Part shown: positions 23,179-34,725 of the stretch, piece after piece
Layout of the letters: each line of letters opens with the position of its first letter
Position numbering within the stretch: position 1 is the first letter of the stretch
Origin: Mermis nigrescens
Taxonomy: Eukaryota; Nematoda; Enoplea; Mermithida; Mermithidae
Direction: 5' to 3'
Length of the DNA stretch: 64,000 nucleotides
Assembly (NCBI GenBank): GCA_036768485.1
Contig: JAVLUZ010000547.1
Coordinates: 372,001-436,000, forward strand
Translations under genes and position numbers: made by a program
The notes under the pieces: generated by a model
Told to the model about the DNA's origin: nothing
Seen by the model: only the letters and a program-made list of their open reading frames with translations
The model's database searches: none

Positions 23179-25706
23179 CAGTGATCGGATCGAGGCCTCG
23201 GCAAGCCTCGGCGTTTTTTGGAGCCTCGGCGCCGAGGGCGAAGCTGAAAAGTGCCGAGGCGCCGAGGGTTAAAATCAAATGTGAAGAAGTTTAATATGTC
23301 CGTTGAATATTAACTATTTAGAAATGCATCTGCAGTACAAAGGCTATTTTTTACCTATAGACTTTTCTTGTGGTTTTAGTCGCGTACCCAGTTACACAAA
23401 GTTACATACAGCAAAGTGCCAATTTATTATTCATGTGATGACTAAGTTTTAATTCTCATGCTTGCTACATGGATCGGAAACACACATTCCCGAAGGGAGG
23501 GATGAGGGCGGTTTATTACCCCCTCTCAGGGTGCAAGACTCAAGTCACTGTAAGACGATTTTTGGTGAAAACCTTTTGAATATTTTTGAACCTAATTTTT
23601 ACTATGGCAAAAGTGCAACTAACTATTAGAATTTCCCGAAGTGATACAGTATTTTTGAATGTAAGCCAGAGTAAATATGCAAACTGTCACTTTAATACAT
23701 GCATGTAACTGCTCAAAATTTTCGGGATGGGCTCCTCGGCATACATGTAACGGCTAGAAATTTCGGGTGGGGGATTAGCGACTCTAATTCTATGTCAAAA
23801 ATGGCAAAAGCACCTAAAATAGCCAACAAAGCGCAAATTTTCGCCAAAAATGGGGAGGGTGGGTCAAAATTTTCTGACGTTGGAGGGAAGGGTTAGGGAA
23901 GGACGTCCAACCCTGGGTGGGTGGGGAAATCCCCAAAGCCCTTCCTATTACACGTATGGTTTTCGGCCATTTTTATGGGAGAGGGCGTAAATGATTACGA
24001 ATTTTCGGCCGAAAATCGCGAAAACGCACCTAAAAATGGCCAATAAATGCAGGTTTTGCCAAAAATCAATTTCGGCTCATGCATTCTTTGGAGCCATTTT
24101 TATACAATGTTAAAATACTTTCTTGGACAAAGTGATATTAATTATATCGTTTTTCAGTATTTTTTAAGGAAATTTCAAAAAATTTTCGGCACTTCGCGCA
24201 AAATATCGCTGATATACTGTATTTATATTAAAGCAGAGGCATTAAACGCTCAAAAATCAATTTTTGTGTAATCTAGGCATCTTTATGCAGATTTATATAT
24301 CTTTTGTATCCATTTATACTGTTTTTTAAAAATTTTATGCAAAACAAGTACTATTTAATAACTCAGCATATTAGCCTTTCAAAGATAAAATTGACTAATT
24401 TATCCTGATCTTGCATTGGATTTCTAAGCACAGTAGTGCTAATTACAAGATTTAATTTGCATATTACAATATCTGTAATATTTCTGATTTTGTAGTACAA
24501 TTTGTTTTAGCTATCTCAGTCAAGTTTTATGTGTAAATTTCATCAAAAGCTCATAAAAATTTCGGCGCTTCGCGCCAAATAATCTTATGAATCCAGGCCG
24601 AATTATCACATTTAAGACCACGATTTTTGTATCCGGCAAAGATTTTTCATAATCTACAGAATCTTTTCAGGACCGTCTTTGTACATGCACAAAGATTTTT
24701 GGAGAGACAAAGACTGTAAAAAGGTGTAAAATTCCCGAAAATTTCGGGGCATCAGTAATTGTCTGTCCTATATATCTTTAAAATGGTAGAATTTGCATTT
24801 AGAATGGAAAAAATGTCAAATATTCAGAGACCCAGGAATTAGCTAAGATACGCTACCGAAGGTCGAAAATCCCTGTTTTACCACAATAAATCGCTACTGT
24901 ACCATACTAAAATAATATACAAAAATTTGCATGTACAAAATGTTCAAAGACTTTTGGATACCATTTTTGTACATGTAAAAAGGTATCTTGCACCAAAAAA
25001 CACTGTTTAGGACTGCATGCCGGTTGCAGGTCACACTGGCAGTATGTAAAAATGTGTATGTTTAAAATATATCTATATAAAATATCTACAAAAATTTGTT
25101 AGCTCATACAAAGACACTACTTAATTTACTGGTCCCCCATTTTCACCCTTCCCTCAACTCTGGACCTTGGGAAACTATGATCGGAAAGTACAGTGCAGTT
25201 TCTGTCATATTACCTACCACACCAGAATTGAATGACTGAAAAAGCGTGTTTAAACATGCATTACTGCAAAAGCGAGCACAACAATGGCTACAGTTCTGTC
25301 TTTACTTAGCTTATTTCGTTTGTTCGTTTATTTCTTTGACACTGTTTTCTTATTTATGTATAGTAATAAAAGTTTTTAAGTGCTTGTTCAGCCATATTTT
25401 TTAATAACTTTTCCAAGTCTTCAACGGCAACTTGTTAAATTAAGTAAGCTTTCATTCTGCTGACTTTATTCAATAAATCCTTCACACATTTAATCTACTA
25501 TTATTGAAAATGACATTCGATAAAGTGTTCAATATTACGATTTTTCTCTAGCTCATGTGCAAACAAAATATTCTAAGAGCACTATTTATGGGTATAGGTA
25601 TATAAGCTTGACCCTCGGCATTACCCTCGGCCGAGGAGGCAAGGATTTTTAAGGCGCCTCGGCCGAGGCCGAGCCGAGGTCCAAAGTACCCTCGGTCCGA
25701 TCACTG
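23179..25706. mobile_element. hAT-like element with perfect 8-bp TSD, inserted in family B
   Basis: Ends are CAGTGATCGGATCGAGG and the complement of CAGTGATCGGACCGAGG. The 8 bases GGCAGCAC are duplicated at 23171-23178 and 25707-25714; removing the element restores a family B sequence. The subterminal regions are full of CCTCGG/CCGAGG motifs. Most of its 2.5 kb is a nested family C copy. No transposase was seen. Confidence 0.93.
23481..25179 (-). mobile_element. Family C element, uninterrupted copy
   Basis: 1.7 kb, reverse orientation. It is flanked by a perfect ATCGGAAA duplication (23473-23480, 25180-25187). It matches 6134-7682 plus 10847-11500 and proves that the 7683-10846 sequence is an insertion in the other copy. 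Part of it resembles families A and E internally. Confidence 0.92.
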
Positions 25707-25920
25707 GGCAGCACCAGAATTCTGGGAGTGCAAGAGTTTTTAAAGGTCAAAAAATGGCTTTACAAATGGTGGTATGGCGAAAAAACACCATTTTTCAACG
25801 TTTCTCATCGAGCACTATCCGTTGGCATCAAAAAATTGCGGAAAAAACAACAAAAAAATTTTTCAATTCTATTCTGGGGGGTATTTCCTCAAACCCACCC
25901 CCCACGCCCAGGTATGGTTG
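25707..25920 (+). repeat. Family B repeat, right part
   Basis: Continuation of the copy interrupted at 23178. Confidence 0.85.
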
Positions 25921-26374
25921 TGACGGAGGAGGGGGGTAACGAACGACAAAAATATCTAAAAAGACATTAACTCATCATTTTAGCGTCATAATAAGCCCTA
26001 AAAATTAATCAGTCACCCCCTGCCCTAAGGAAACTCGGTTTACCCCTCCCAGAACTTTTGACTGTGTGCATGTACGAAGATGGCCCACTTATGTATCCTT
26101 ATCTAAATTTTATGATAACTGCTTTACTTGTCGGTGAAATCTGACAAAATTCAGTCAAATCATGGGTCAACTATTAAGGCAACTATTGATAAAGTTTTAT
26201 TAACATTTAACAACACATTCAAATATTATATGCTTCACCGTAATGCGACCAGCAATAATTTCAATTAATTCGTGCTTATGTTGACAATATTCGAGCGAAA
26301 TTTTCATTCTCACTTTCACATTAACTTCGTAAAAAGCTAATAGGACAAGATGTCTCAATTTTCGATAATAGCAG

Positions 26375-26600
26375 GTTGGTCTGGTTTTGGGAAGTTTGCA
26401 ACCCCAGAGATTAAAATACCCCCAGAATTCAATTTTTGAATTTTTATAGTTTTTTTCGAAATTTTTTGATGCCAATGGATAGTGCTCGATGAGAAACGTT
26501 GCAAAATGGTGTTTTTTCGCCATACTACCATTTTAAGGCTATTTTTGACCTTCAAGAGAATCATGCACCCCTAGAACTTTAGTGCCGCCCACCTATGGTC
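26375..26600 (-). repeat. Family B repeat
   Basis: Reverse copy ending CGCCCACCTATGG. Confidence 0.8.
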
Positions 26601-26779
26601 ATATTATATATCCTTGATTTATTAAAGCCCCAGAGAGAGAAGTCGTAGAATTTAAAAAATTCAATCCAGTTCCCGGAAGATAGCTCGAAAATTAGAATTA
26701 CATATGTTCATGTTACGTCAAATTAATGAAAGCTGTGGCGTTTATTAGGAGATTCACAAGCAGCGTTTTGCTCATTTGG

Positions 26780-27211
26780 CAGTGTGTACAAGGTCCGTTT
26801 GTACATGTACAAAGATGGTCCCAAAAGTCTCTGTACATTTTGTATACACAAATTTTTGGGTACTATAATATGGTACAGTAGTGATTTTAGTGTGTAAAAA
26901 CAGTGTCGATCGACCTTTGATAGTGTATTTTAGCTAATTTCTGTGTCTCTGAGAGCAAAAATCACTAAGAATCGTCTTAAATCGGCTCGAAGCGCCAAAA
27001 CATTTGACACTTTTTCCTTTTGAAATGCAATTTCTGCCATTATGTAGATGTATGGAACACACAATTACTAGCGCCGAAAATGTTTTTTTGAATATTAGAC
27101 CTTTTCTGCAATTTACGTCTTCCCAAAAATCTTTGTACGTGTACAAAGACGATCCCGAAAAGTCTGTGCACATACAACGGGAAAAATCTTTGCCGAATAC
27201 AAAAAACCGTG
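26780..27211 (+). mobile_element. Family A hAT-like MITE
   Basis: 432 bp, CAGTGTGTACAAGG to AAAAAACCGTG. Flanks TCATTTGG and TTATTCGG agree at six of eight positions. It ends 123 bases before mRpL9 exon 5. Confidence 0.82.
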
Positions 27212-27334
27212 TTATTCGGAATGCTTTGATGGCCTCTTTGCATAATGTGCTTTTTTACTCATGCGCTTCGTACGTAGTTTTCTTGATTTAATCTTATCTT
27301 GTTTATTGTAAAAACAATGTCCTGTTTTTCGCAG

Positions 27335-27433
27335 GATATTTATGTTAGAGATGATCAGATTGTTTTGACCAAAGAACCCGTCAACGGACCTAGCATGAAA
27401 TTGCAAAACTTACTGTTCCGGTTCTACATCATA
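27335..27433 (+). CDS. mRpL9: mRpL9 exon 5
   Basis: 33 codons: DIYVRDDQIVLTKEPVNGPS and onwards, equivalent to human [20 protein letters not shown]. Acceptor TTTTTCGCAG; donor ATA/GTGAGT; phase 0 on both sides. Confidence 0.93.
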
Positions 27434-27603
27434 GTGAGTAAAAATATTATTTCGTTTTTCAACTTGCTTCTGATGTTCGTGAATCTTTACTAACTTCAAA
27501 CTCATTCCTGATCGCAGTAACTTTTCTTCTATAACATTATTTATTTTGATGTTTTTTGTTGGAAAAAATATTACTGCAAAATCTTAGCTTTGTTATTTTT
27601 TAG

Positions 27604-27657
27604 GAATTAGATTTTTTAAAACTTGGAATGCATTACGTCGAAGTAGATTTCAATTTG
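27604..27657 (+). CDS. mRpL9: mRpL9 exon 6
   Basis: Eighteen codons, ELDFLKLGMHYVEVDFNL, after a 170-base intron. The donor is TTG/GTAGGT. The alternative GTAG/GTATGC donor would put a stop codon at the next join and is excluded. Confidence 0.88.
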
Positions 27658-27765
27658 GTAGGTATGCAATACAAATACCTTTTTTGATTTATAAATATTT
27701 CTTTTATAATTGTTTGGCTGAATGTATCGTTGGACTGCCATCTTAAATACTAAGAGTCAGGGTTG

Positions 27766-28099
27766 TCCCCTTGGCCGAAAAAAATTCGGCAGGTAAGATA
27801 ATGATGCGTGAAAAGGTGGAATCATTGCATGTAAATCTGTAAATTTTCGGCAATTCGCGCCGGATATGCAGTATCTGCCATAATTTTGGTTCAAACGCGA
27901 CCAAAAAAATGAGGTTTTTTCACTTAGAAATTTTTCTCTCGCAAAGGTCGATTCTCATGATCTTAATGGATAGAACACGTCGAGTAAGGTCGAAAAATGC
28001 GGTTTTAGCGAGCTATCCCGACGAACTTTACGAATTACGAATTATAGATTAATTTATGTTGGGTCGCCCCCTCCTTGGCCGAATCCGGGATACGGGCCT
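27766..28099. mobile_element. Shorter relative of the 20740 hAT-like element
   Basis: Starts CAGGGTTGTCCCCTTGG and ends CCGGGATACGGGCCTTG. Internal parts (GGTAAGATA, GCGAGCTATCCCG) match 20740-21254. It lies in mRpL9 intron 6. Confidence 0.6.
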
Positions 28100-28106
28100 T
28101 GTAAGT

Positions 28107-28345
28107 GTCATACGTGCAATAGGAGGGATGGGGAATCTCCCCAGTCTTCACCCGACCAAAGTTAGTCGTTTCCCCCATCTACCAAAGCCAGAAAATCTTT
28201 GACTCCCCGTCCCCGCTTTTTTGGAAGAATTTGCGGTATTTGGTCGTTTTGTAGGTGTTTTTTGGCCGTTTTTGACTAAACAATTGTAGGTCATTAACCA
28301 AAAGGGCCGGGAAAACCCCTTCCGAAATTGCGAACCGTTACTTGC
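28107..28345 (-). repeat. Family E TIR-like repeat
   Basis: Runs from TCATACGTGCAATAGGAGGG to CCGTTACTTGCATGG. Confidence 0.6.
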
Positions 28346-28357
28346 ATGGTAAGAATC

Positions 28358-28610
28358 ATAGGTGGGCAGCACCAAAATTCTGAGGGGGTGCAAAATTTTT
28401 TGAAGTTCAAAAAATAGTCTCAAAAATGGGGTATGGCGAAAAAACACCATTTTCCAACGTTTATCCTCGAGTACTATCCATTGGCATCAAAAAATTGCGA
28501 AAAAACGAAAAAAATTTGAAAAATTGAATTCTGGGGCTTTTGATTTCTGGGGGTATTCAGCTTTCTGGGGGGTACATACCCCCTCCTAAACCTTCCCCCA
28601 CGCCCACGTT
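28358..28610 (+). repeat. Family B repeat
   Basis: Forward copy ending 82 bases before mRpL9 exon 7. Confidence 0.8.
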
Positions 28611-28691
28611 TGATAAGAATTAGTAAAAAATTGAGAGGTTTCAAAAAAGTCAAAATTGTACGAATTTTTCAAACGATTCGCTTTTATTTAG

Positions 28692-28979
28692 GCTAATAAA
28701 CGAGTAGTGATTCCGGCTTACGGTCGTTATCAACACGTCACCACGAAAACGTTTAAGCAAATGTTGACGCCATCTTTGTCCGATCCAACGGCACTCAATG
28801 AACAGGATATCGCCCATGCAGGCCTCATCGAAGAGGACATTTACGTGCACGAAAATGACCAAGATCAGTCGGACTTGTCTTCAATGACTGACGCACAAAT
28901 TTGCGACTTGATGACGTCACGAATGGAGATTAAGCGGCAGGTTGAACAGTTTTACTTTTTCAAAGGTCTACTCTCATAG
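28692..28979 (+). CDS. mRpL9: mRpL9 exon 7 (C-terminus)
   Basis: 95 codons and TAG. It begins ANKRVVIPAYGRYQHVTTK, continuing the strand that in human reads VNGLDTVRVPMSVVNFEK, then an acidic and polar tail (HENDQDQSDL) ending FFKGLLS. The tail is longer than I recall for other L9m proteins. The acceptor is TTTTATTTAG. The stop codon lies inside the left target duplication of the MITE at 28981, so any 3' UTR starts with transposon sequence. Confidence 0.92.
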   Translation, partial: ANKRVVIPAYGRYQHVTTKTFKQMLTPSLSDPTALNEQDIAHAGLIEEDIYVHENDQDQSDLSSMTDAQICDLMTSRMEIKRQVEQFYFFKGLLS

Positions 28980-28980
28980 A

Positions 28981-29140
28981 CAGGCACGCATCTCTGGGGT
29001 GAAGGGGGGGGTTCGGTCGGACCCCCCACAATTCTGAAAAATCGTATAAAAATAGGACGTTCTAAACTTTATTTTGTGATATTTTTGATTTTTTTTGGCT
29101 TAGCCCCCCCTACCAAATAGGATGGCCAGCTACGTGCGTG
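28981..29140. mobile_element. 160 bp CAGGCACG MITE next to the mRpL9 stop
   Basis: Ends are CAGGCACGCATCTCTGG and CCAGCTACGTGCGTG. Flanks are CTCATAGA (28973-28980) and CTCATATA (29141-29148). It is about the same length as the copy at 13802 and shares both ends. Confidence 0.9.
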
Positions 29141-29454
29141 CTCATATATGCACAGTATCAGTGTAGTCAAAGAGGGGTAAAATCTAACCCTTTTTCTACA
29201 GTAAATCGACTTCATAAGGCATGTGTTAAAATTGTTTGAAAATGCAGTATTTTGAGCCTAATCCGCTCGACAGTACCTATTTTCTGGACTCTTCAGCGAG
29301 GGGCAATATCGATACATAGGCCCAACGTCTCATGGGGTCTCCTGGTGGTGTAAAACTGACAAAAATTCCAAAAATATACCCAAAATTTAATTTTGGCTCA
29401 GACCGGATTCTCGATACGGTTTCCTAACCCCTTGAACCTCCCCCACGCCAAGTG

Positions 29455-30480
29455 TCATACATGGGCAGCAACCGAAAATGGGGGTAGGATAGGGCTAATT
29501 GCAAAAAAAGCACCAAAAAGAGATCTATCGATTTTTGGGGTTGGTCCGCCGAATTCTGTGGTCAAGACTATACACGGATGGGCATCAGGGAAATTCTGGG
29601 GGTCTGATTAGGTGAAATGCCAAAAATGTTACTAAAAATAGAATTATGGTACTACAGTAATCTGCGGGGTTTTTCAACTTCTGTGGGTGCAAAACCTCCC
29701 CCCCCACGCCAACATGTAGTCCAGACCATAGGTGGGCAGCACCGAAATTCTGAGGGGTGAAAAAATTTCTGGGGGGGTGAAAAAATTTTCAAAGGTCGAA
29801 AAATGGTCTTAAAAGTGGTTGTATGGCGAAAAAAACACCATTTTTCGACGTTTCTCATCGAGCACTATCCAATGGCATCAAAAAATTGGTAAAAAAGCAA
29901 AAAAAAATTTTGGGGGGGGGGTATTTAAACTTCTGGGGGGTGCATACCCCCAAACCCCCCATGCCCATGTGTGGTCCAGACCCCCCAGGCTCATGCTTGG
30001 TCATAATACCCTCTATTATGTATTCCTCCCTATGCGCACGTATGTCTACTCTCATTGTTAATGTAGGTAATTGTAGGCATAGGTGGGTGGCACTAAAGCT
30101 CTTGGGGTGCAAGATTTTTCCAAAGGTCAAAAATGGCCTTAAAAATGGTGGAATGGCGGAAAACACCATTTTCCAACGTTTCTCATCGAGCACTATCCCT
30201 TGGCATCAGATAATTGCGAAAAAAAATTTTCAAAAATAAAATTCTGGGGGTATTTTGATTTCTGGAGGTGCATACCCTTACGCCCAGGTACGATTGTAGG
30301 CTAACGTTATTGAAATTATTCTCTAAGACTATAAGTCAGTACATACACATATGGGTGAGGAGCATACATGGGCAGCAGCCGAATGCTGAGGGGTCTGGGT
30401 GGTGTAAAACCAGCAAAAATCCTAAAAAAATGTCAATGGATGCGAGTGGAGGATTGGAGGGGGTTTAGTTATAGACCTTC
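29455..30480 (+). repeat. Family B and divergent G-rich repeats
   Basis: Clear family B copies at 29725-29975 and 30078-30298. More divergent relatives lie at 29455-29710 and 30355-30480, which share ACATGGGCAGCA and CCCCACGCC. No gene was seen from 29150 to 31200. Confidence 0.7.
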
Positions 30481-31204
30481 GAGATGATAAATAACTCACG
30501 CAGATTACGGTAGACAATTGGCGAATCGCCCAATCCAAACTCCTTAGACAAACAGGTACTGTCAAACGATTTCAAGCTTATAGAACATTCTCTAGCATGC
30601 GTGCACAGCATGTGAATTAAATGAGGGTGAGCCTGAAAAATTTTAGAAGTGCATTTTTGGGCTCACGTTAGATGGTTATGTGTCTTTATATATTCTTCCT
30701 TTCCTGACAAAAACATTTAAATTCGATAAAATTAAACAAAATATCTTTATAGTGAGCAGAAGGTCGTTTGATGCATCAAACGGTTTTTGGATGTTTTTCA
30801 CAAAGTGCAAATTATTATGCACTATTTTTTGGGAGGTACATTACATAGTTCGGGTCATCCAAAATTTTCCATGGGTCAAAAAAGTGCTAAGAAAATTGAT
30901 GGTACATAAGGGTTAAAAATAACATTTCCTACGCTTCTCATCCAGCTCGTTTTCTGCATCATTTTTGGCACACAATTAGTTATTAAATGAGCATGAAAAG
31001 TTGATTCTTATCTATTTATTCTAAGTTGTTTTTACCGTCTTTTAAATAATTTTTTCACTTGAAACAGGCTCATTTTTCAGTTGATAATTCGCTGCTAATG
31101 CGAAACGCTCTATTACATCCTCAAATAATTTTAAAGTAGATTTAATTCAAATCGAATCAAATTGAATCCACCTGTAGTAATGCCAAAATCATTAACGTAA
31201 TTAT

Positions 31205-31425
31205 ACCCGGGCGTTTGGGGGTATGCACTCCTCCCCCAGAAACCAAAATACCCCCGAGAATTCAATTTTTGAAAATTTTTTTGTTTTTTTCGCAATTTTT
31301 TATGCAAATGGATAGTGCTCGATGCAGTGGTGTTTTTTCACCATACCACCATTTTTAAGGCCATTTTTTGACCTTTGAAAAAATCTTGCAATCCCCGTAG
31401 AACTTTGGTGCCGCCCACCTATGAA
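31205..31425 (-). repeat. Family B repeat
   Basis: Reverse copy, slightly shortened (part of CGTTTCTCATC is missing). Confidence 0.78.
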
Positions 31426-31463
31426 CTTAATCCTCTCATAAAATTAAACAGACTAATTCCTAG

Positions 31464-31700
31464 GAAATGGAGGCGAATCCGGCTTTAATCTCACGACGCG
31501 AACAGGCATTTCTTGATGCTGAAGCGAAAAAAAAGCGCGACAAGGAAATTGAAATTCTGCGCTGCGAGTCATTCAAATTGCCAAGAAAGTTGGACCCTTG
31601 GGATCCGCGCGAATTGCAGATTAGGAAGCAAAGGGCCAAAAGAAATCGTTACTGGGATGACGATTTGCACATTTGGAATGAGCCTTTGGGCAAATTTTAA
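31464..31700 (+). CDS. Unassigned terminal exon, basic/acidic coiled-coil-like protein
   Basis: After the acceptor ATTCCTAG, the frame reads EMEANPALISRREQAFLDAE, then a charged stretch (AKKKRDKEIEIL), KLPRKLDPWDPREL, RKQRAKRNRYWDDD and the end IWNEPLGKF, with TAA at 31698. Codon use and the even mix of charged residues look genuinely coding. ATTAAA follows about 40 bases later. I do not recognise it. It could be a 77-residue protein starting at the ATG at 31467, or the last exon of a gene with earlier exons between 29.1 and 31.4 kb that I could not find. A splice from mRpL9 exon 6 would be in phase, but homology favours exon 7 as the normal end. Confidence 0.6.
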   Translation, partial: EMEANPALISRREQAFLDAEAKKKRDKEIEILRCESFKLPRKLDPWDPRELQIRKQRAKRNRYWDDDLHIWNEPLGKF

Positions 31701-31740
31701 TGTTTTGCTTGTATTGCGTTATCAAAAACTTGTTCTACTC

Positions 31741-31746
31741 ATTAAA
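31741..31746 (+). terminator. Possible polyadenylation signal
   Basis: ATTAAA, 41 bases after the stop codon of the unassigned exon. Confidence 0.4.
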
Positions 31747-31949
31747 GTTAGTAGCTATTCTGCTAAACTTACCACCAGACATACACAGCGTGGGAATTCT
31801 GGGGGAGTGGAAATGAAACATTTTTCTAATGCGCTTTTTTCGCTCTCTAAAGACGGTGAATACGCATCAAAAACATTGTTTTTGGCGTTGATGACGCTTT
31901 GTCTTTTTATATGGTAAAAAACGTTTTAAAAAATTGTGAAAACGTTAAT

Positions 31950-34700
31950 TTCAAATTTTTGATGCTTCGAGCTAGCTGATAGTTAGCGGCACGTTCTCTA
32001 CGGACTGGCGAATCCTGTTGAAGTAGAGAAAAATTTCTGACGGAGAGGCGAATGAAACTCCCTTCGAAGATCATGTACGCTTACCGCTCTTTTCTCAGAA
32101 TCGTTATATTTTAAATTCGCGCGATGCGAAAATCCGGCGAGTGTCGGAAAATATGCCAAATTTAGGCGGGACTTTAAAATTGCCGCTCAATTCCTATATA
32201 AGTGCACTTGGTGCAATAAATAGAAAGCCTATCGAATCATTTGGAAAATTTTTAGCATTTATGAAAAAATGGAAAATGTGCTGGAAATGTCTTGAATAGT
32301 CGCTACAAAAATTTATTTCTAACACAAAAATGGTTTCTACCAGGCCGCTAAATGTAATTGATTGAGTGAGACTAATTAAGGAAGCGAAGCGAAACTAGCC
32401 AGGTATAACGACATTAACTACAAATGGCTGTACTACACTCCCTTACATCCGCTCCTGATCATGATGTGAAATTACGATTGAAAATCAGGGCAAAGTAGGC
32501 ACCTATACATAATTACAGGAGAAAATAAGCATAGTTTTTGGTTCAATGAAACAAGTCCGTCCTACAAAATCTCTTAAATAACCATGGGTGGAATTTTGCG
32601 TGGAGGCTGAGTTGACCAATTCAATGTTAATGGTTAGTTTGATGAATTTTTGAGGTCAAACGCTCCAAAAATACTGTTCTCCCCTTCCCACTCGAGAAAA
32701 TGTTAGTTTTACATTCGAGTACAAAAAGAGGTGGATTTAGAGGAGAACAATAATTTATAAAATAAAAAAATAAAGCATTTAGGTATGTTTTATCCTGACT
32801 ATCTTGGAGCCCTAAAAGCCTTATTTTTATGTTATAAGAGTTAGAAGAGTAGTTTATGTACAAAACATGGATTTCTCAGGTCTTACAATGATTTCCAGTA
32901 TTTTTTGGCGGTTTGTGGCGATTTCGCACTAATTTTGCGCGTTTTTCGTAAAAAACTATTGAAAACTTTTACTTCTTTGATTAACAAATAATTCTGTTCG
33001 ACAAAATACTACTGCGTAATGGATGGCTTTTATTTTATACAATTTGGGGTTCCGCCCTCCTGTCAGAAAATCGGGGTCCGCCATTGTATGTACAAAAGCA
33101 CGCAGATACATACGTGGAATGGTCTGCTGCTGCCCACCCCAAAGACAAAAAATGGAAAATATTCTTGATAAAACGAGGCAAAGTCTAGTCCAAAACTTAA
33201 TGGAAATAAAGATTTTTTTCTGAAAAGTTCTATACCATTTCGGCTTAAAAAAGCTTTGCCGCCCCTCCCCAGAACAGGCACGTACTTAGCTGTAGGAGAA
33301 TAGGGGCTAGTCCATCCAAAATTTTGGAAATACGAATATTTTTTACAAAGTCCCCTTAAAGGAGAAAGTTAAAAATTCCAAAAGCGCATTTGAAAGATTT
33401 CCAGAATAGATTCTAGCATACTCTTGAACTAATAAGCCAAAAATTTTCGGGTGTTTCTCGCTAGATCTATTGTTTTTGTACAATTCTGTCCTCCAAAGAG
33501 CTCTAATTTGAGTAAGACATAACGTTAATATATATAAATTTTCTGACGCGATGCGGATTATTTATTATTCGCGCCTATGTATGTATTGCTGCATTTCTTT
33601 TCGAGTAAAAATTTTTTTGAATTTATTAACAAGATTTTTCTGACTGTTAGGTATGCAGGTGTGACGTGACGGTGTGGCCCATCCCACTGTCCTTAGTTAG
33701 AATATGTTTTTATTCATTGGCGGCATAATGTCTGCCTTTACCAGCTTCAGCTGAAAATAACAAAGGCTTGCAGCGTAATTAAAAAACGATAATTTTTATG
33801 CCTGTCTTACACAAAAATAACGAAAACATGACCAAAAATGGAGGACGGTGACCTTCTAACGCTCCCATCACGAATTTCCTCAATAAGTGAAACAAGATAT
33901 AGTCCATTTAGCAAATCATGTGCCTAGAAAATTTGGCAAGTAAATTAATTTCAAAAAGCTACTCGGTTCATGAGAAGCAAATAAAAACGTAAGATGTATG
34001 AAACGGTGGTTAGCAAATTGGAATCGTTTTCTGAATAGGACCACACAAAAGGTAAAAGCTTAAAGCATAAATATAGATAAGCTGTCAATTGACGGAACCG
34101 AACGCAGATTAAGTGGGTGAGTAAAATTAACAGTTTTTGTATTGTATTTAAAACATGTTAAATCTTAATGCTGATTGTTGGTTAATTTGCTAATTCAAGC
34201 ATAAGTAAAATTACACTAAAAACGAGACAATATTCCTACACAAAATGTAGTACATACGTGCGAATAGAGCAGATATGCATTAGGTACGCAGACACTTCAT
34301 TCATTTTTCGGAAGGTTATGGTTGTAATAATAATCCCGTGGACGACGTTTCCAAGTTTAGTTTTGGACACTTATTTCATTTTCATTTTTCTAGATACTAC
34401 TGCTTTTCAGAGCATACACGCAAATGTGAAATCGGATAGGTTAAGCCATAAACATTTTTTACAAGTGTATTTCTGTGACTTAAGAAAATGATTAAGTACG
34501 CGTCAAAAAAATTATATGGCGCGGCAAAATTTGACATTTCAGGCCGAAAATCACTAAAAATTGATAAAAACGCATTTTCTATGATTTTTGGAAAATTAAA
34601 AAATTTTGGGAAAGTCTACAGTCATTTTTCGGGGCTTCAGCAGCCATTCCGGGTAGTCAAAGGCTACCAAAGCTTAACATTACGTATGGACGAGAGCTAA
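31950..34700. other. Intergenic, no gene recognised
   Basis: AT-rich. Holds relic ends of hAT-like elements: CCGCCCTCC to TCCGCCATTG near 33050-33105, and ACAGGCACGTACTTAGC near 33274. The short frames here lack conserved coding content. Confidence 0.5.
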
Positions 34701-34725
34701 AGGTATCGAACAATAAATATAAAAT

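Noticed and set aside
22860..23294. 144-codon frame and the 29823-30239 frame
   Set aside because: Both are read-through of family B repeats into neighbouring sequence, with no conserved domain.
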